Source: Pseudoxanthomonas broegbernensis (GTDB lineage Bacteria > Pseudomonadota > Gammaproteobacteria > Xanthomonadales > Xanthomonadaceae). Taken from it: DNA of 64,000 nt. Numbering within the stretch: position 1 is the stretch's first letter; every line of letters starts with the position of its first letter. The notes below the pieces were generated by a model. It saw only the letters and a list, made by a program, of their open reading frames with translations, was not told the origin of the DNA and searched no databases. Where the stretch lies: the NCBI RefSeq assembly GCF_014202435.1, contig NZ_JACHGU010000005.1:1-64000 (forward strand). Direction: 5' to 3'. Below, one piece after another: positions 8,136-18,396 of this stretch. The translations under genes were made by a program, and so were the position numbers.

Positions 8136-9229
8136 GAATCGCCGCCATTGAGTTGGGCATGCTGCGCGTGCCGCTGAAGACCCCGTTCCGCACCGCACTG
8201 CGCACGGTGGAAGCCATCGAGGACGTGGTGGTGCTGCTGCGCACCGACGACGGCCGCACCGGCCACGGCAGCGCGCCGGCCACCGCGGCGATCACCGGCG
8301 ACACCCACGCCTCGATCGTCGAGGCCATCGCCGGCCACATCGGCCCGCGCCTGATCGGACGGCCGGTGGACGAACTCAACCGCAACTGCGCGCTGGTGCA
8401 AGGCGCGCTGGCGGGCAACCCCAGCGCCAAGGCGGCGGTGGACATCGCCCTGCACGACGCGTGGGCGCAATTGCACGGCGCGCCGCTGTACCGGCTGCTG
8501 GGCGGCGGCGAGCCGGTCTTGCGCACCGACACCACCCTCGGCCTGGACACCGTCGAGGCGATGGTGGCCCGGGCCGTGGCCGCGGTGGAACAGGGCTACG
8601 ACGCGCTCAAGATAAAGGTCGGCCGCGACACCGGTACCGACCTGGAGCGGGTCCGCGCCATCCACGCCGCCGTCGGCGGCCGCGCGCGCCTGCGCCTGGA
8701 CGCCAACCAGGGTTGGAGCGCGCGCCAGGCGGTGCGCACGATGCGCACGCTGGAGGACGCCGGCATCCTGCCCGAGCTGCTGGAGCAGCCGGTCGCGGCC
8801 GCCGACATCGATGGCCTGGCCCACGTCAGCGCCCACATCCATACCCCGGTGATGGCCGACGAGAGCGTGTTCGGCCCGGCCCAGGCGGTCGAGCTGATCC
8901 GCCGCCGCGCGGCGGACATCGTCAACATCAAGCTGATGAAGGCCGGCGGCATCCACCAGGCCGCGCGCATCGTCGACATCGCCGCGGTCCACGGCGTGCG
9001 CTGCATGATCGGCTGCATGGTCGAATCGGCGATCGGCGCCGGCGCGGCCGCGCACCTGGCCGTGTCGCGCGCCGACACCCTCGTCCAGGCCGACCTGGAC
9101 GGCCCCTCGCTGGCCCGCGCCAACCCGGTGGCCGGCGGCGTGGCGTTCGACGGCCCGCGCATCGTGCTGGCCGACGCACCCGGGCTGGGCATCGAGGCCA
9201 TCGACGGCCTGCAGCCGCTGCCGCGATGA
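8132..9229 (+). CDS. L-Ala-D/L-Glu dipeptide epimerase
   Basis: A 365-aa enolase-superfamily enzyme that interconverts L-Ala-D-Glu and L-Ala-L-Glu, so ordinary peptidases can finish murein dipeptide breakdown. Catalytic residues are visible: KIK at 160-162, metal ligands D190 (RLDANQGW), E219 (LLEQP) and D243 (ADES), and K267 (VNIKLMKAGG). The lid DxD region is less clear. Its ATG overlaps the upstream stop, and its own stop region overlaps a possible start of the next gene. Substrate assignment rests on the family motif set and on the NlpC/P60 and VanX neighbours; other dipeptides are possible (YcjG/YkfB-like family). Confidence 0.92.
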   Translation: MRIAAIELGMLRVPLKTPFRTALRTVEAIEDVVVLLRTDDGRTGHGSAPATAAITGDTHASIVEAIAGHIGPRLIGRPVDELNRNCALVQGALAGNPSAKAAVDIALHDAWAQLHGAPLYRLLGGGEPVLRTDTTLGLDTVEAMVARAVAAVEQGYDALKIKVGRDTGTDLERVRAIHAAVGGRARLRLDANQGWSARQAVRTMRTLEDAGILPELLEQPVAAADIDGLAHVSAHIHTPVMADESVFGPAQAVELIRRRAADIVNIKLMKAGGIHQAARIVDIAAVHGVRCMIGCMVESAIGAGAAAHLAVSRADTLVQADLDGPSLARANPVAGGVAFDGPRIVLADAPGLGIEAIDGLQPLPR

Positions 9230-9333
9230 ACGGGGCAACGGTTGCCAGGGCGTCGGCGCCGCACCAGGATCGGCGCATGCCGCACGGCAGGCCACCGACA
9301 TCCACAGCGACATCCGCTTCATGGGGAAACCGC

Positions 9334-10176
9334 ATGGCGCCCACCGCTCCCGATCACCGGCGTTCCCGCTTCCGCCCCGGCCACGGGCGGGCGTGCGCGG
9401 CCGCGCTGGCGCTGGCGGGCATCGCCGCGGCCGCCCTCCAGGCCGCGCCCATACACGCCCCGCCACACGCGCCCGCACACGGACCGCTGCATGGCGCGCG
9501 CCAGCTCGTGCTGGTGACCACCGAAGGCTGGGACGCCGACCACGGCATGCTGCGCCGCTACCGGCGCGACGCCGACGATGCGGCCTGGCACGAGGCCGGC
9601 GCATCGCGCCCCGTGGCCATCGGCCGGCACGGCAGCGCATGGGGCATCGGCCTGCACGCACCGGGCGATGCGGCGCGGGGCCCGCGCAAGCGCGAAGGCG
9701 ATGGCCGCAGCCCGGCCGGCGCGTTCGCCCTGGACACGGCCTTCGGCTATGCCGATGCGGCCGCCACCGCACTGCCCTATGCGCCGATGCGCCGCGGGCA
9801 CTACTGCATGGACGTGCCGGATTCGCCGCTCTACAACCGCATCGTCGATGCGCGCGACGTCGGCGCGGACGCGGTGGCCGGCTCCACCGAGCCGATGCGC
9901 CTGGACCTGCACCGCGACGGCGACCCGCGCTACCGCCTGGGCATCGTGATCGCGCACAACCCCGGCAACCTGCCCGGCGCGGGCAGTTGCATCTTCGTCC
10001 ACCTGTGGCGCAGCCCGGGCGAGGCCACCGCCGGCTGCACCGCGATGGACGAGGCCGGCATGCGCGAACTGCTGGCCTGGCTCGACCCGCGTGCGCGGCC
10101 GCGCTTCGTGCTGCTGCCGGCGGCCGAGTACCGCCGGCTCGCGCGCGACTGGGCCCTGCCGCAGGGGGCCGGATGA
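9334..10176 (+). CDS. exported YkuD-type L,D-transpeptidase-like protein
   Basis: A 280-aa protein. The start at 9334 gives a twin-arginine-like, then hydrophobic signal (RRSRFRPGHG...AALALAGIAAAALQA). A start at 9226, overlapping the epimerase stop as ATGA, is possible but would bury the signal. The catalytic domain has the YkuD pattern: a conserved His in IAHNPGN, then CIFVHLW, then Cys in TAGCTAMDE. Members form 3-3 crosslinks or attach proteins to peptidoglycan. This short, single-domain type is often found with murein-peptide genes, where its substrate is less certain. It ends in an ATGA overlap with the permease. Confidence 0.82.
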   Translation: MAPTAPDHRRSRFRPGHGRACAAALALAGIAAAALQAAPIHAPPHAPAHGPLHGARQLVLVTTEGWDADHGMLRRYRRDADDAAWHEAGASRPVAIGRHGSAWGIGLHAPGDAARGPRKREGDGRSPAGAFALDTAFGYADAAATALPYAPMRRGHYCMDVPDSPLYNRIVDARDVGADAVAGSTEPMRLDLHRDGDPRYRLGIVIAHNPGNLPGAGSCIFVHLWRSPGEATAGCTAMDEAGMRELLAWLDPRARPRFVLLPAAEYRRLARDWALPQGAG

Positions 10177-11477
10177 GCGCCGCGCGCGACCCCGGCCCAT
10201 CGCCGGGGCTGGTCCGCGCGGTCGGGCGCTGGCAGATCGTCGGCCTGTCCATCAACGACGTGGTCGGCAGCGGCATCTACCTGCTGCCGGCCGCCACCTT
10301 CGTGCTGCTTGGTCCGGCCAGCGTGTGGGCGGTGCTGCTGGCCGGGATGGTGGTGGCGCTGCTGGTGCTGTGCTACGCGCAGGCGGCCAGCTACTTCGAC
10401 CAGCCCGGCGGCAGCTACCTGTACGCGCGCGAGGCCTTCGGCCGGTTCGTGGGCTTCGAGATCGGCTGGATGATCTGGCTCACCCGCATCGCCTCGGCCG
10501 CCTCGCTGAGCAACGGCCTGGCCGATGCGACCAGCCGCTTCTGGCCGGCGGCCGCGGCCGGCGCGGGGCGCACCGGGGTGATCGCCGTCTCGCTGGCCTT
10601 GCTCACCGCGGTCAACGTGATCGGGGTGAAATCGGCGGCGCGCACCGGGGTGGCGCTGGTGATCGGCAAGCTGCTGCCGCTGCTGCTGTTCGTGGCCATC
10701 GGCCTGTTCTACGTGGACTGGTCGTGGGCGCTGGCCGGCGGGCCGCCGGCCGCCGCCGACCTGGGCCGGCTGGGCGAGGCGGCGTTGCTGTTGCTGTTCG
10801 CGTATGCCGGCTTCGAGAACATCCCCGCCGCCGCCGGCGAATACCGCAACCCGCGCCGCGACGTGCCGTTCGCGCTGCTGACCATGATCGCCACGGTGAC
10901 CCTGGTCTACGTGCTGGTGCAGCTCGTCGCCCAGGGCACCCTGCCCGGCCTGGCCGACTCGGCCACGCCGCTGGCCGACGCGGCGGCGCGCTTCGGCGGC
11001 GAAGGGCTGGCGCTGCTGCTGACGGTCGGCGCGACGGTCTCGATCCTGGGCACCAACAGCAACACCATGATGCTGGGGCCGCGCTTCCTGTACGCGCTGG
11101 CCGCCGACGGCTACGGGCCGCGCTTCCTGGCCGCGGTGCACCCGCGCTTCCGCACGCCTGCCGCGGCCATCCTCGTCCAGGGCGCGATCGCGCTGGCGCT
11201 GGCGCTGTGGGGCTCGTTCGTGGAACTGGCGCTGCTGTCGATGGTCACCCGGCTGCTGTCCTACATGGGCACGGCCGCGGCGGTACTGGTGCTGGCGCGC
11301 CGCTACCGCGACCGTCCCGATGCCCTGCGCCTGCCGGGCGGGCCGCTGGTTCCGGTGGCCGCGCTGCTGCTGTCGCTGGGGCTGCTGGCCAGCGCCAGCC
11401 CGGACAACCTGGCGGCGGTCGGCATCGCGCTGCTGGTGGGCGCAGCGATCTACCGGTTCCCGCGTCGCGATTCCTGA
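10173..11477 (+). CDS. APC-family amino-acid/peptide permease
   Basis: A 434-aa inner-membrane transporter with about 12 hydrophobic helices. The N-terminal IVGLSINDVVGSGIYLLPA matches the APC helix-1 unwound motif (GxGI). Further family signs are YAREAFGRFVGFEIGWM and FAYAGFENIPAAAGEYRNPRRDVP (helix 6 to loop). It is the fourth gene in the NlpC/P60-epimerase-YkuD operon and overlaps the preceding gene by 4 bp. It probably imports D-alanine, L-Ala, Glu or small murein products; the true substrate cannot be read from sequence. Convergent with the GH3 gene, with a REP hairpin between them. Confidence 0.88.
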   Translation: MSAARDPGPSPGLVRAVGRWQIVGLSINDVVGSGIYLLPAATFVLLGPASVWAVLLAGMVVALLVLCYAQAASYFDQPGGSYLYAREAFGRFVGFEIGWMIWLTRIASAASLSNGLADATSRFWPAAAAGAGRTGVIAVSLALLTAVNVIGVKSAARTGVALVIGKLLPLLLFVAIGLFYVDWSWALAGGPPAAADLGRLGEAALLLLFAYAGFENIPAAAGEYRNPRRDVPFALLTMIATVTLVYVLVQLVAQGTLPGLADSATPLADAAARFGGEGLALLLTVGATVSILGTNSNTMMLGPRFLYALAADGYGPRFLAAVHPRFRTPAAAILVQGAIALALALWGSFVELALLSMVTRLLSYMGTAAAVLVLARRYRDRPDALRLPGGPLVPVAALLLSLGLLASASPDNLAAVGIALLVGAAIYRFPRRDS

Positions 11478-11512
11478 GCGCCGGCCGCGCGTTCGAACGC
11501 AGCACTGCGCCT

Positions 11513-11537
11513 GTAGGCGCCGGGTACGGCCGGCGCC
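11513..11537 (+). repeat. GTAG-type REP palindrome between convergent genes
   Basis: GTAG head then GCGCCGGGTACGGCCGGCGC hairpin, between the stops of the permease and of the GH3 gene. It could act as a two-way terminator. Confidence 0.65.
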
Positions 11538-11541
11538 AGGG

Positions 11542-13746
11542 TCACGGCAAGGACGCGGCCGGCGGCAGCAGTTCGAAGCTGACCGGCTCCCCCGCCGCCG
11601 CCGAGGGCGCGATCCAGACGTCGAAGCGGCCGGGCTCGGCGCCGAAGCTGCCGTCGGCGCGGGTGAACGCCACCTGCTCGCGGGTCAGCTCGAACACGAC
11701 GTCGCGGCTCTCGCCCGGCGCCAGCGGCAGCTTGACGAAGCCCTTGAGCTCGCGCACCGGGCGCACCCGGCTGCCCACGCGGTCGTGCAGGTACAACTGC
11801 ACCACTTCCTCGGCCGCGCGCGTGCCGGCGTTGCGCACGCTGGCGCGCACGGCCAGGGTGCCGTCCCACGCCAGCGCCGCCGCGTCCACGGTAGTGGCGC
11901 CATACTCGATGCGGCCGTAGCCCAGGCCGTGACCGAACGGGTACAGCGCCGCGTTGGGCTGCTCGCGCCAGCGCGCCTTGAACTCCGACATCTGCGGCGT
12001 CTCCGGCCGGCCGGTGCGTGGATGGTTGTAGAAATACGGCTGCTGCCCGGAATCGTGCGGGAAGCTCACCGGCAGCCGCGCCGACGGGCCGTGGCGGCCG
12101 AACACCACGTCGGCCACCGCATGCCCGGTCTGGCTGCCGAGGAACCAGGTGACCAGGATCGCCTGCGCGTCGCGCACCGCGCCCTCCAGGGCCAGCGCGC
12201 GGCCGTTGCGCAGCAGCACCACCAGCGGAGTGCCGGTGGCGGCGACCGCCTCGGCCAGCGCCTGCTGCACGGCCGGCAGCACGATCTGCGTGCGCGACTG
12301 CGCCTCGCCGCTGTAGCGCTGCGGCTCGCCCACCGCCAGCAGCACCACGTCGGCATCGCGCGCGGCCGCCACGGCGGCATCGACGCCGCCGTCCAGCGGC
12401 GTTTCCAGCGCGCAGCCGTCGACCACGTCCAGCACGGCGCCGGGCGGCAGCGCGGCGCGGATGCCGGCCTCCAGGCCGACGTAGCGCGAGCGGTCGCCGA
12501 ACAGCGTCCAGCAGCCCTCGATGTTGTCCACGTCGCGCGCGAAAGGGCCGACCAGGGCGATGCGCCGGCCGCCCTGCAGCGGCAATGCGTCGCCCTCGTT
12601 CTTCAGCAGCACGATCGAGCGCCGCGCGGCCTCGCGCGCAAGCGCCTCGTGCGCGGGAAGGTGCGAGGCGTCGGCCTCGCGCACCGGGTCCAGCGAGCGG
12701 TAGGGATCGTCGAACAGGCCGAGGGCGGCCTTCACCGACAGCACCCGCCGCACGGCCGCGTCCAGCATCTCCAGCGTCACCTGGCCCGACTCGACCAGGG
12801 CCGGCAGGTGCTCGGCGTAGAAGCCGCTCTGCATGCTCATGTCCATGCCGGCGGTGAAGGCGCGCAAGGTGGCGTCGCGGTCGTCGGCGGCGTAGCCGTG
12901 GGCGACCAGCTCCATGTCGGCGGTGTAGTCGGACACCACCAGGCCGGGGAAGCCCCACTGCTCGCGCAGCACGCCGGTGAGCAGCGCGCGGTTGGCGCTG
13001 GCCGGCACTCCGTTGATGTCGTTGAAGGCGGTCATCACCGCCAGTGCGCCGGCGTCCAAGGCGGCCTTGAACGGCGGCAGGTGCACGTCGCGCAGGGTGC
13101 CTTCGGAAATCTCGACGTAGTTGTAGTCCATGCCGGCGGCCACCGCGCCGTAGGCGGCGAAGTGCTTGGCCGTGGCTAGCAGTGAATCGGGGGCGCGCAG
13201 GTCCTCTCCCTGGAAGCCGCGCACCCGCGCGGCGGCGAACGCGCAGCCCAGGAACGTGTCCTCGCCCGCGCCTTCGGCGCCGCGGCCCCAGCGCTGGTCG
13301 CGGGCGATGTCCACCGCCGGGGCGTAGGTCCAGTGGATGCCGGCAGCGGTGGCCTCCACCGCGGTGGCGCGGGCGGTGCGCCGCGCCAGCTCCGGCTCGA
13401 AGCTGGCCGCCTCGCCCAGCGGGATCGGGAATACCGTGCGCATGCCGTGGATCACGTCGGCGGCCAGCAGCACCGGGATGCCGAGCCGGCTCTCCTCCAC
13501 CGCCACCCGCTGGATCTCGCGCCCCTGCGCCGCGCCGACGCCATTGAACAGCGTGCCCGCGCGACCGGCGCGCACCTGCTCGATCACCTCGTCGGCGTTG
13601 CGCCGGTTGGCCTCCGGGTTCACGTCCGGGGCGAAGGGCCGGACCATGTCGGCGAACACGCTCAACTGGCCGGCCTTCTCCTCCAACGTCATGCGCGCGA
13701 GCAAGGACTCGACTCGGGGGTCGACGGGCATCGCGTCGTTGGGCAT
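11542..13746 (-). CDS. bglX: glycoside hydrolase family 3, beta-glucosidase-like
   Basis: A 734-aa enzyme predicted to release terminal beta-linked glucose or xylose. The (beta/alpha)8 domain occupies ~1-320 with the nucleophile Asp in LVVSDYTADMEL, KHFAAYG, and the WTYAPAVDIARDQRWGRGAEGAGED segment typical of BglX. A second alpha/beta domain contains LKNEGDALPL and VGPFARD, and a C-terminal fibronectin-III-like domain has YLHDRVGSRVRPVRELKGF. Unlike E. coli BglX no signal peptide is visible at MPNDAMPVD, and upstream in-frame sequence does not provide one, so a cytoplasmic location is possible. It is convergent with the permease gene. Confidence 0.88.
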   Translation of the reverse strand: MPNDAMPVDPRVESLLARMTLEEKAGQLSVFADMVRPFAPDVNPEANRRNADEVIEQVRAGRAGTLFNGVGAAQGREIQRVAVEESRLGIPVLLAADVIHGMRTVFPIPLGEAASFEPELARRTARATAVEATAAGIHWTYAPAVDIARDQRWGRGAEGAGEDTFLGCAFAAARVRGFQGEDLRAPDSLLATAKHFAAYGAVAAGMDYNYVEISEGTLRDVHLPPFKAALDAGALAVMTAFNDINGVPASANRALLTGVLREQWGFPGLVVSDYTADMELVAHGYAADDRDATLRAFTAGMDMSMQSGFYAEHLPALVESGQVTLEMLDAAVRRVLSVKAALGLFDDPYRSLDPVREADASHLPAHEALAREAARRSIVLLKNEGDALPLQGGRRIALVGPFARDVDNIEGCWTLFGDRSRYVGLEAGIRAALPPGAVLDVVDGCALETPLDGGVDAAVAAARDADVVLLAVGEPQRYSGEAQSRTQIVLPAVQQALAEAVAATGTPLVVLLRNGRALALEGAVRDAQAILVTWFLGSQTGHAVADVVFGRHGPSARLPVSFPHDSGQQPYFYNHPRTGRPETPQMSEFKARWREQPNAALYPFGHGLGYGRIEYGATTVDAAALAWDGTLAVRASVRNAGTRAAEEVVQLYLHDRVGSRVRPVRELKGFVKLPLAPGESRDVVFELTREQVAFTRADGSFGAEPGRFDVWIAPSAAAGEPVSFELLPPAASLP

Positions 13747-14014
13747 GGTCCGGGAGGCTTGCGGGGGACGATGGCCGATTCTAGCGGAGGGCTTGGAGGG
13801 AAGCCGTTCCACGGTCGCGAAGAAGCCGCCGGAGAAAGGGAGCGACGCATCGAGCGCTCCTGGGCGGGGCCACCCTGCGCGCCGTTTTGCGGGTGCCGGC
13901 GACGCCGGGGCAACGAGGCCCGCGTGGCGGTCATCCGGGCATCGGGCCGGGGCGTCGACCGGAGTGGGTTCCTGCAGGCAGGGATACGGCGCAGGCTCGG
14001 GCGGCACGAAAGAA
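13747..14014. other. intergenic, no gene seen
   Basis: About 270 bases between the start of the GH3 gene and the BON terminator. It presumably holds the GH3 promoter. No frame here has a credible start with protein-like sequence. Confidence 0.5.
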
Positions 14015-14044
14015 GGCGGCGCGGAGCCGAGGCCCCGCGCCGCC
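14015..14044 (-). terminator. hairpin downstream of the BON gene
   Basis: Perfect 10-bp arms (14015-14024, 14035-14044) with a 10-base loop; on the minus strand it is followed by TTCTTTC. It lies about 50 bases past the BON stop. Confidence 0.6.
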
Positions 14045-14095
14045 GTGGCGTCCCGTCGTCACTCCGGGCCGCCAGTGAACCGGTATCGGGTCGCG

Positions 14096-14443
14096 TCAGC
14101 GCGCGGCCACCTTCAGGCGCGAGGCATCCACCCGGGACACGCCGTCGATTTCGGCCGCGATGCGCTTGGCCTCGTCCACCTGGGCCTGCGTGTGGGCGGT
14201 GCCGGTGAGGAACACCACGCCGTTGACCGTGTCCACTTCGATCTTGGTGCCGGACACGTCGTTGTCGGCCAGCAGGCTGGACTTGACCTTGGTGGTGATC
14301 CAGGTGTCGTTGACCGGCTGCGCCGATTCGGCGTCGGCAGCGGGCTTCTTGTGGGGTGTGTCATCGTTGGCCAGCGCGGCGCCCGAGAACAGGAAGGCGG
14401 CCAGGGTGGCGGCGAGGATCGAGGCATTCTTGCGCATGTGCAT
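14096..14443 (-). CDS. periplasmic BON-domain protein
   Basis: A 115-aa protein. The signal peptide MHMRKNASILAATLAAFLFSGAALA is followed by one BON domain (~45-112): VNDTWITTKVKSSLLADNDVSGTKIEVDT, then VVFLTGTAHTQAQVDEAKRIAAEIDGVSRV, with the conserved central Gly. BON domains bind phospholipid, as in OsmY and DolP. OsmY has two copies and this protein one. It is likely stress- or envelope-related. The start at 14443 has GGAG four bases away; 14437 is an alternative. It is divergent from the oxidoreductase. Confidence 0.87.
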   Translation of the reverse strand: MHMRKNASILAATLAAFLFSGAALANDDTPHKKPAADAESAQPVNDTWITTKVKSSLLADNDVSGTKIEVDTVNGVVFLTGTAHTQAQVDEAKRIAAEIDGVSRVDASRLKVAAR

Positions 14444-14624
14444 GGGTCTCCGTTCGGGTGTGGGCGCAGTGTCGGCCGCGGGCCGTACAGCAGCGGTGAA
14501 TTCCGGCGTGAAGGTTGTGCACGATTCAGCCCGATGAGGCGCACGTCACGGCCGCCGCCGACGCACCGAGGTTGCCGGGGCCTCTGCCGGCGCGTGTAAT
14601 GCCCACGTCCTCCGGAGACCGCCC

Positions 14625-15671
14625 ATGCCCGCCCCGCTCGATGTCGCTCTGCTCGGCTACGGCCTGGCCGGCCGCGTGTTCCATGCACCGCTGATCGCGG
14701 CCACGCCGGGCCTGCGCCTGCACACGGTGGTCTCGCGCGACCCGGCCGCTGTCGCCGCCGATCACCCGCATGCGCGGGTGGTGGCCGACCCGGCGCAGGC
14801 GTTCGCCGACCCGGCGATCGGCCTGGTGGTGGTGGCCACGCCCAACCACACCCATTCGCCGCTGGCGCTGGCCGCGCTGGACGCGGGCAAGCACGTGGTG
14901 GTGGACAAGCCGTTCGCGCTGGACGCGGCCGAGGCGGAATCGATGATCGAGGCGGCCGGCCGGGCCGGCCGAGTGCTGTCCGTCTTCCACAACCGCCGCT
15001 GGGACGCGGACTTCCTCGCCCTGCGCGCGCTGGTGGAGACCGGGGGGCTGGGCGATGTGATGGAACTGCACTCGCACTTCGACCGCTTCCGCCCGCAGGT
15101 GCCCGACCGCTGGCGCGACCGCGAGGGACCGGGCAGCGGCCTGTGGTACGACCTGGGTCCGCACCTGGTCGACCAGGCGCTGCAGTTGTTCGGCCCGCCG
15201 CTGGCGGTGTGCGCCGACCTGGGCCGGCAGCGCGATGGCGCCAGCGCGGTGGACTGGTTCCACGTGCGCCTGCGCTACGCGCGCCTGCGCGTACTGCTGC
15301 ATGCCGGCACGCTGGTACCCGGCCACGGCCTGCGCTTCGCCGCGCACGGCACCGGCGGCAGTTGGATCAAGCACGGGCTGGATCCGCAGGAGGAGGCGTT
15401 GCGCGCCGGCCACGCGCCCGGCGGCGCGGACTGGGGCCGCGACCCGCAGCCGGGCGCCTGGCTGCGGGTGGACGCCGATGGCACGGTGCGCGAGGCGGCG
15501 GCCACCGGGCCGCGCGGCGACTACACCGCCTACTACGCGCGGCTGCGCGACGCGCTGGTGGACGGCGCGCCGCCGCCGGTCACCGCGCAGGAAGCGCTTC
15601 TGGCGATGCGGGTGATCGACGCGGGCATCGCCAGCGCGGCGCAGGGGCGCGAGGTCGCCTTCGCCGGCTGA
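14625..15671 (+). CDS. Gfo/Idh/MocA-family NAD(P)-dependent oxidoreductase
   Basis: A 348-aa enzyme, probably sugar- or inositol-oxidising. The N-terminal Rossmann fold (LLGYGLAGRVFHAPLI) replaces the usual GxGxxG with GYGLAGRVFH, as in the YdgJ/YvaA subgroup. VVVATPNHTHSPLALAALDAGKHVVVDKP is the family's EKP-type motif with DKP here. The C-terminal domain contains FHNRRWDADF, GLWYDLGPHLVDQ and YYARLRDAL. YdgJ-like enzymes act on scyllo-inositol or related sugars; the substrate here is not determinable. It is a single gene divergent from the BON protein and convergent with gnd. Confidence 0.88.
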   Translation: MPAPLDVALLGYGLAGRVFHAPLIAATPGLRLHTVVSRDPAAVAADHPHARVVADPAQAFADPAIGLVVVATPNHTHSPLALAALDAGKHVVVDKPFALDAAEAESMIEAAGRAGRVLSVFHNRRWDADFLALRALVETGGLGDVMELHSHFDRFRPQVPDRWRDREGPGSGLWYDLGPHLVDQALQLFGPPLAVCADLGRQRDGASAVDWFHVRLRYARLRVLLHAGTLVPGHGLRFAAHGTGGSWIKHGLDPQEEALRAGHAPGGADWGRDPQPGAWLRVDADGTVREAAATGPRGDYTAYYARLRDALVDGAPPPVTAQEALLAMRVIDAGIASAAQGREVAFAG

Positions 15672-15791
15672 GCGGCCGCGGCGCCGCGACGAAGCCCCGC
15701 CCCGTCCAGGCGGCATCGCGGCGCACGGCCACGCAGAGGCGGTGTACGCGTGCCCGGCGGCGGCGCGCAAGCCCGCGGGCCGCCCGGCCGA

Positions 15792-16697
<906 letters not shown>

Positions 16698-16914
16698 GCC
16701 ACCTCCGTCGCTCTTGGAAAGCCGCCAGCCTCGCACGGACCGGCCGCCCTGCCCACCCGGCCGCCGCCGTCCGGCCCCGCCGGCTTCACGCCGGGGCGCC
16801 GGCGGCGTACCGTCGCATATTCAGGCCCGCGCCCGCCGAACCGCCAGGCAGGCGTCCCGCCCCTTTTCCGGCCATGCGCCACGGCGCGCGTGGCCGGCGG
16901 AAACGGAGTCCCGC

Positions 16915-18396
16915 ATGGTCATCCGCAGCAAAGCCCCCGCCTCCGCACACGCACCCGCCGCGGCCGCCGTCCCGGCGGCGCTGGAAGCGGCCGCCCACGA
17001 TCCGCGGGCCCTGCTGCCGGCCTTCGCCGAGGACATGGCCGCGCTGCCCGGGGAACTGGGCGACCTGGGACGGCGCCTGCAGTCGGCCTGCCAGGGCGAG
17101 GACTGGGCCACCTGTGCGCGGGTGCTGCGCCAGTTCCTGGACAAGTACCTGCGCGGATTCGCCCAAAGCCTGGATGCGCCCAGCGGCGCGGCGGCCGAGT
17201 CCGAGCAACTGCGCGAACTGCTGCGCCAGGCCGTCGGCGTGGCCCTGGCCTCCTTGCTGCAGCCGCTGCCGGCGCTGGCCGACGAGTCCAGCGCCCTGGG
17301 CAGCGAGCTGAAGCAATGGCAGCCGGGCAAGGAGCTGGCGCCGCTGGCCCGGCGCGTGCGCGAGCTGTGCCACCAGGTCGGCGTGCACGCCGGCGACGCG
17401 ACCGAGCAGCAGGCGCTGATGCTGAGCCTGTTCGACCTGCTGCTGGAGAACCTGGCCGAGCTGCTGGAGGACGGCAGTTGGCTGCAAGGCCAAGTGGCGG
17501 TGGTGCGCGAGCTGCTGGCCGGCGACCCGGACCGGCAGACCCTGGAGGCCACCCGCCAGGGCCTGCGCGAGATGGTCTACCAGCAGGGCCTGCTCAAGCA
17601 GGGCATCGTCGACTCCAAGGACGCCATGCGCGGGATGATGGTGACCTTCGTCGAGCGCCTGGACGGCATGTCTGCCAGCGCCGGCCAGTTCCAGAGCCGG
17701 CTGGAGAACCACATGCAGGCGGTGCGCCAGGCGCGCAGCATCACCGAGCTGGGCAAGCGCCTGGACGAGGTCCTGGAAGACACCGTGCGCCTGCAGGAAC
17801 AGGCCCAGCGCGCGCGCGCGCAGATGGCTACCGCGCGCGAGGAGGTGGACGCGGCCGAGGCGCGGGTGCGCGAGCTGGAAGCGCAACTGCGCGACGTCAG
17901 CGAGCTGATCGCCACCGACCCGCTGACCGGCGCGCTGAACCGGCGCGGCTTCGAGGAACTGTACGAGCGCGAGGTGGCCCGCGCCGAACGCGAGGCCCGG
18001 CCGTTGGCCCTGGCGGTGCTGGACCTGGACGCGTTCCGCAAGCTCAACGCCGACCACGGCCATGCCGGCGGCGACGCCGCGCTGCGCCACGTGGTGGAGG
18101 TGATCCGCGAAGGCCTGCGCGCCAGCGATGCGGTCTTCCGCTACGGCGGCGAGGAATTCGTGCTGCTGCTGCCCGGATCGGGCCTGGACGAGGCCACCGC
18201 CACGGTGCACCGCCTGCAGCGCGAACTGGCCGCGCGGCCGCTGCGGCACGAGGGCCGTCGCATCTGCGTGGCCTTCAGCGCGGGGGTGGCGGTGCGCCAG
18301 CTCGGCGAGGAACGCGACCACCTGGTCCGCCGCGCCGACCGGGCGATGTACGAGGCCAAGCACGCCGGCCGCAACCGGGTGGTCGCCGCGCACTGA
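16915..18396 (+). CDS. GGDEF diguanylate cyclase
   Basis: A 493-aa soluble protein predicted to make cyclic di-GMP. Residues ~1-300 are almost entirely helical with no membrane segment and resemble an unassigned sensory region. A coiled coil (~280-330, QEQAQRARAQMATAREEVDAAEARVRELEAQ) leads into the GGDEF domain, which has DPLTGALNRRGF, LDLDAFRKLNADHGHAGGD and an intact active loop YGGEEF near 410. An RASD five residues before that loop is a product-inhibition I-site. The start at 16915 has GGAG upstream. No EAL domain is present. Confidence 0.92.
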   Translation: MVIRSKAPASAHAPAAAAVPAALEAAAHDPRALLPAFAEDMAALPGELGDLGRRLQSACQGEDWATCARVLRQFLDKYLRGFAQSLDAPSGAAAESEQLRELLRQAVGVALASLLQPLPALADESSALGSELKQWQPGKELAPLARRVRELCHQVGVHAGDATEQQALMLSLFDLLLENLAELLEDGSWLQGQVAVVRELLAGDPDRQTLEATRQGLREMVYQQGLLKQGIVDSKDAMRGMMVTFVERLDGMSASAGQFQSRLENHMQAVRQARSITELGKRLDEVLEDTVRLQEQAQRARAQMATAREEVDAAEARVRELEAQLRDVSELIATDPLTGALNRRGFEELYEREVARAEREARPLALAVLDLDAFRKLNADHGHAGGDAALRHVVEVIREGLRASDAVFRYGGEEFVLLLPGSGLDEATATVHRLQRELAARPLRHEGRRICVAFSAGVAVRQLGEERDHLVRRADRAMYEAKHAGRNRVVAAH

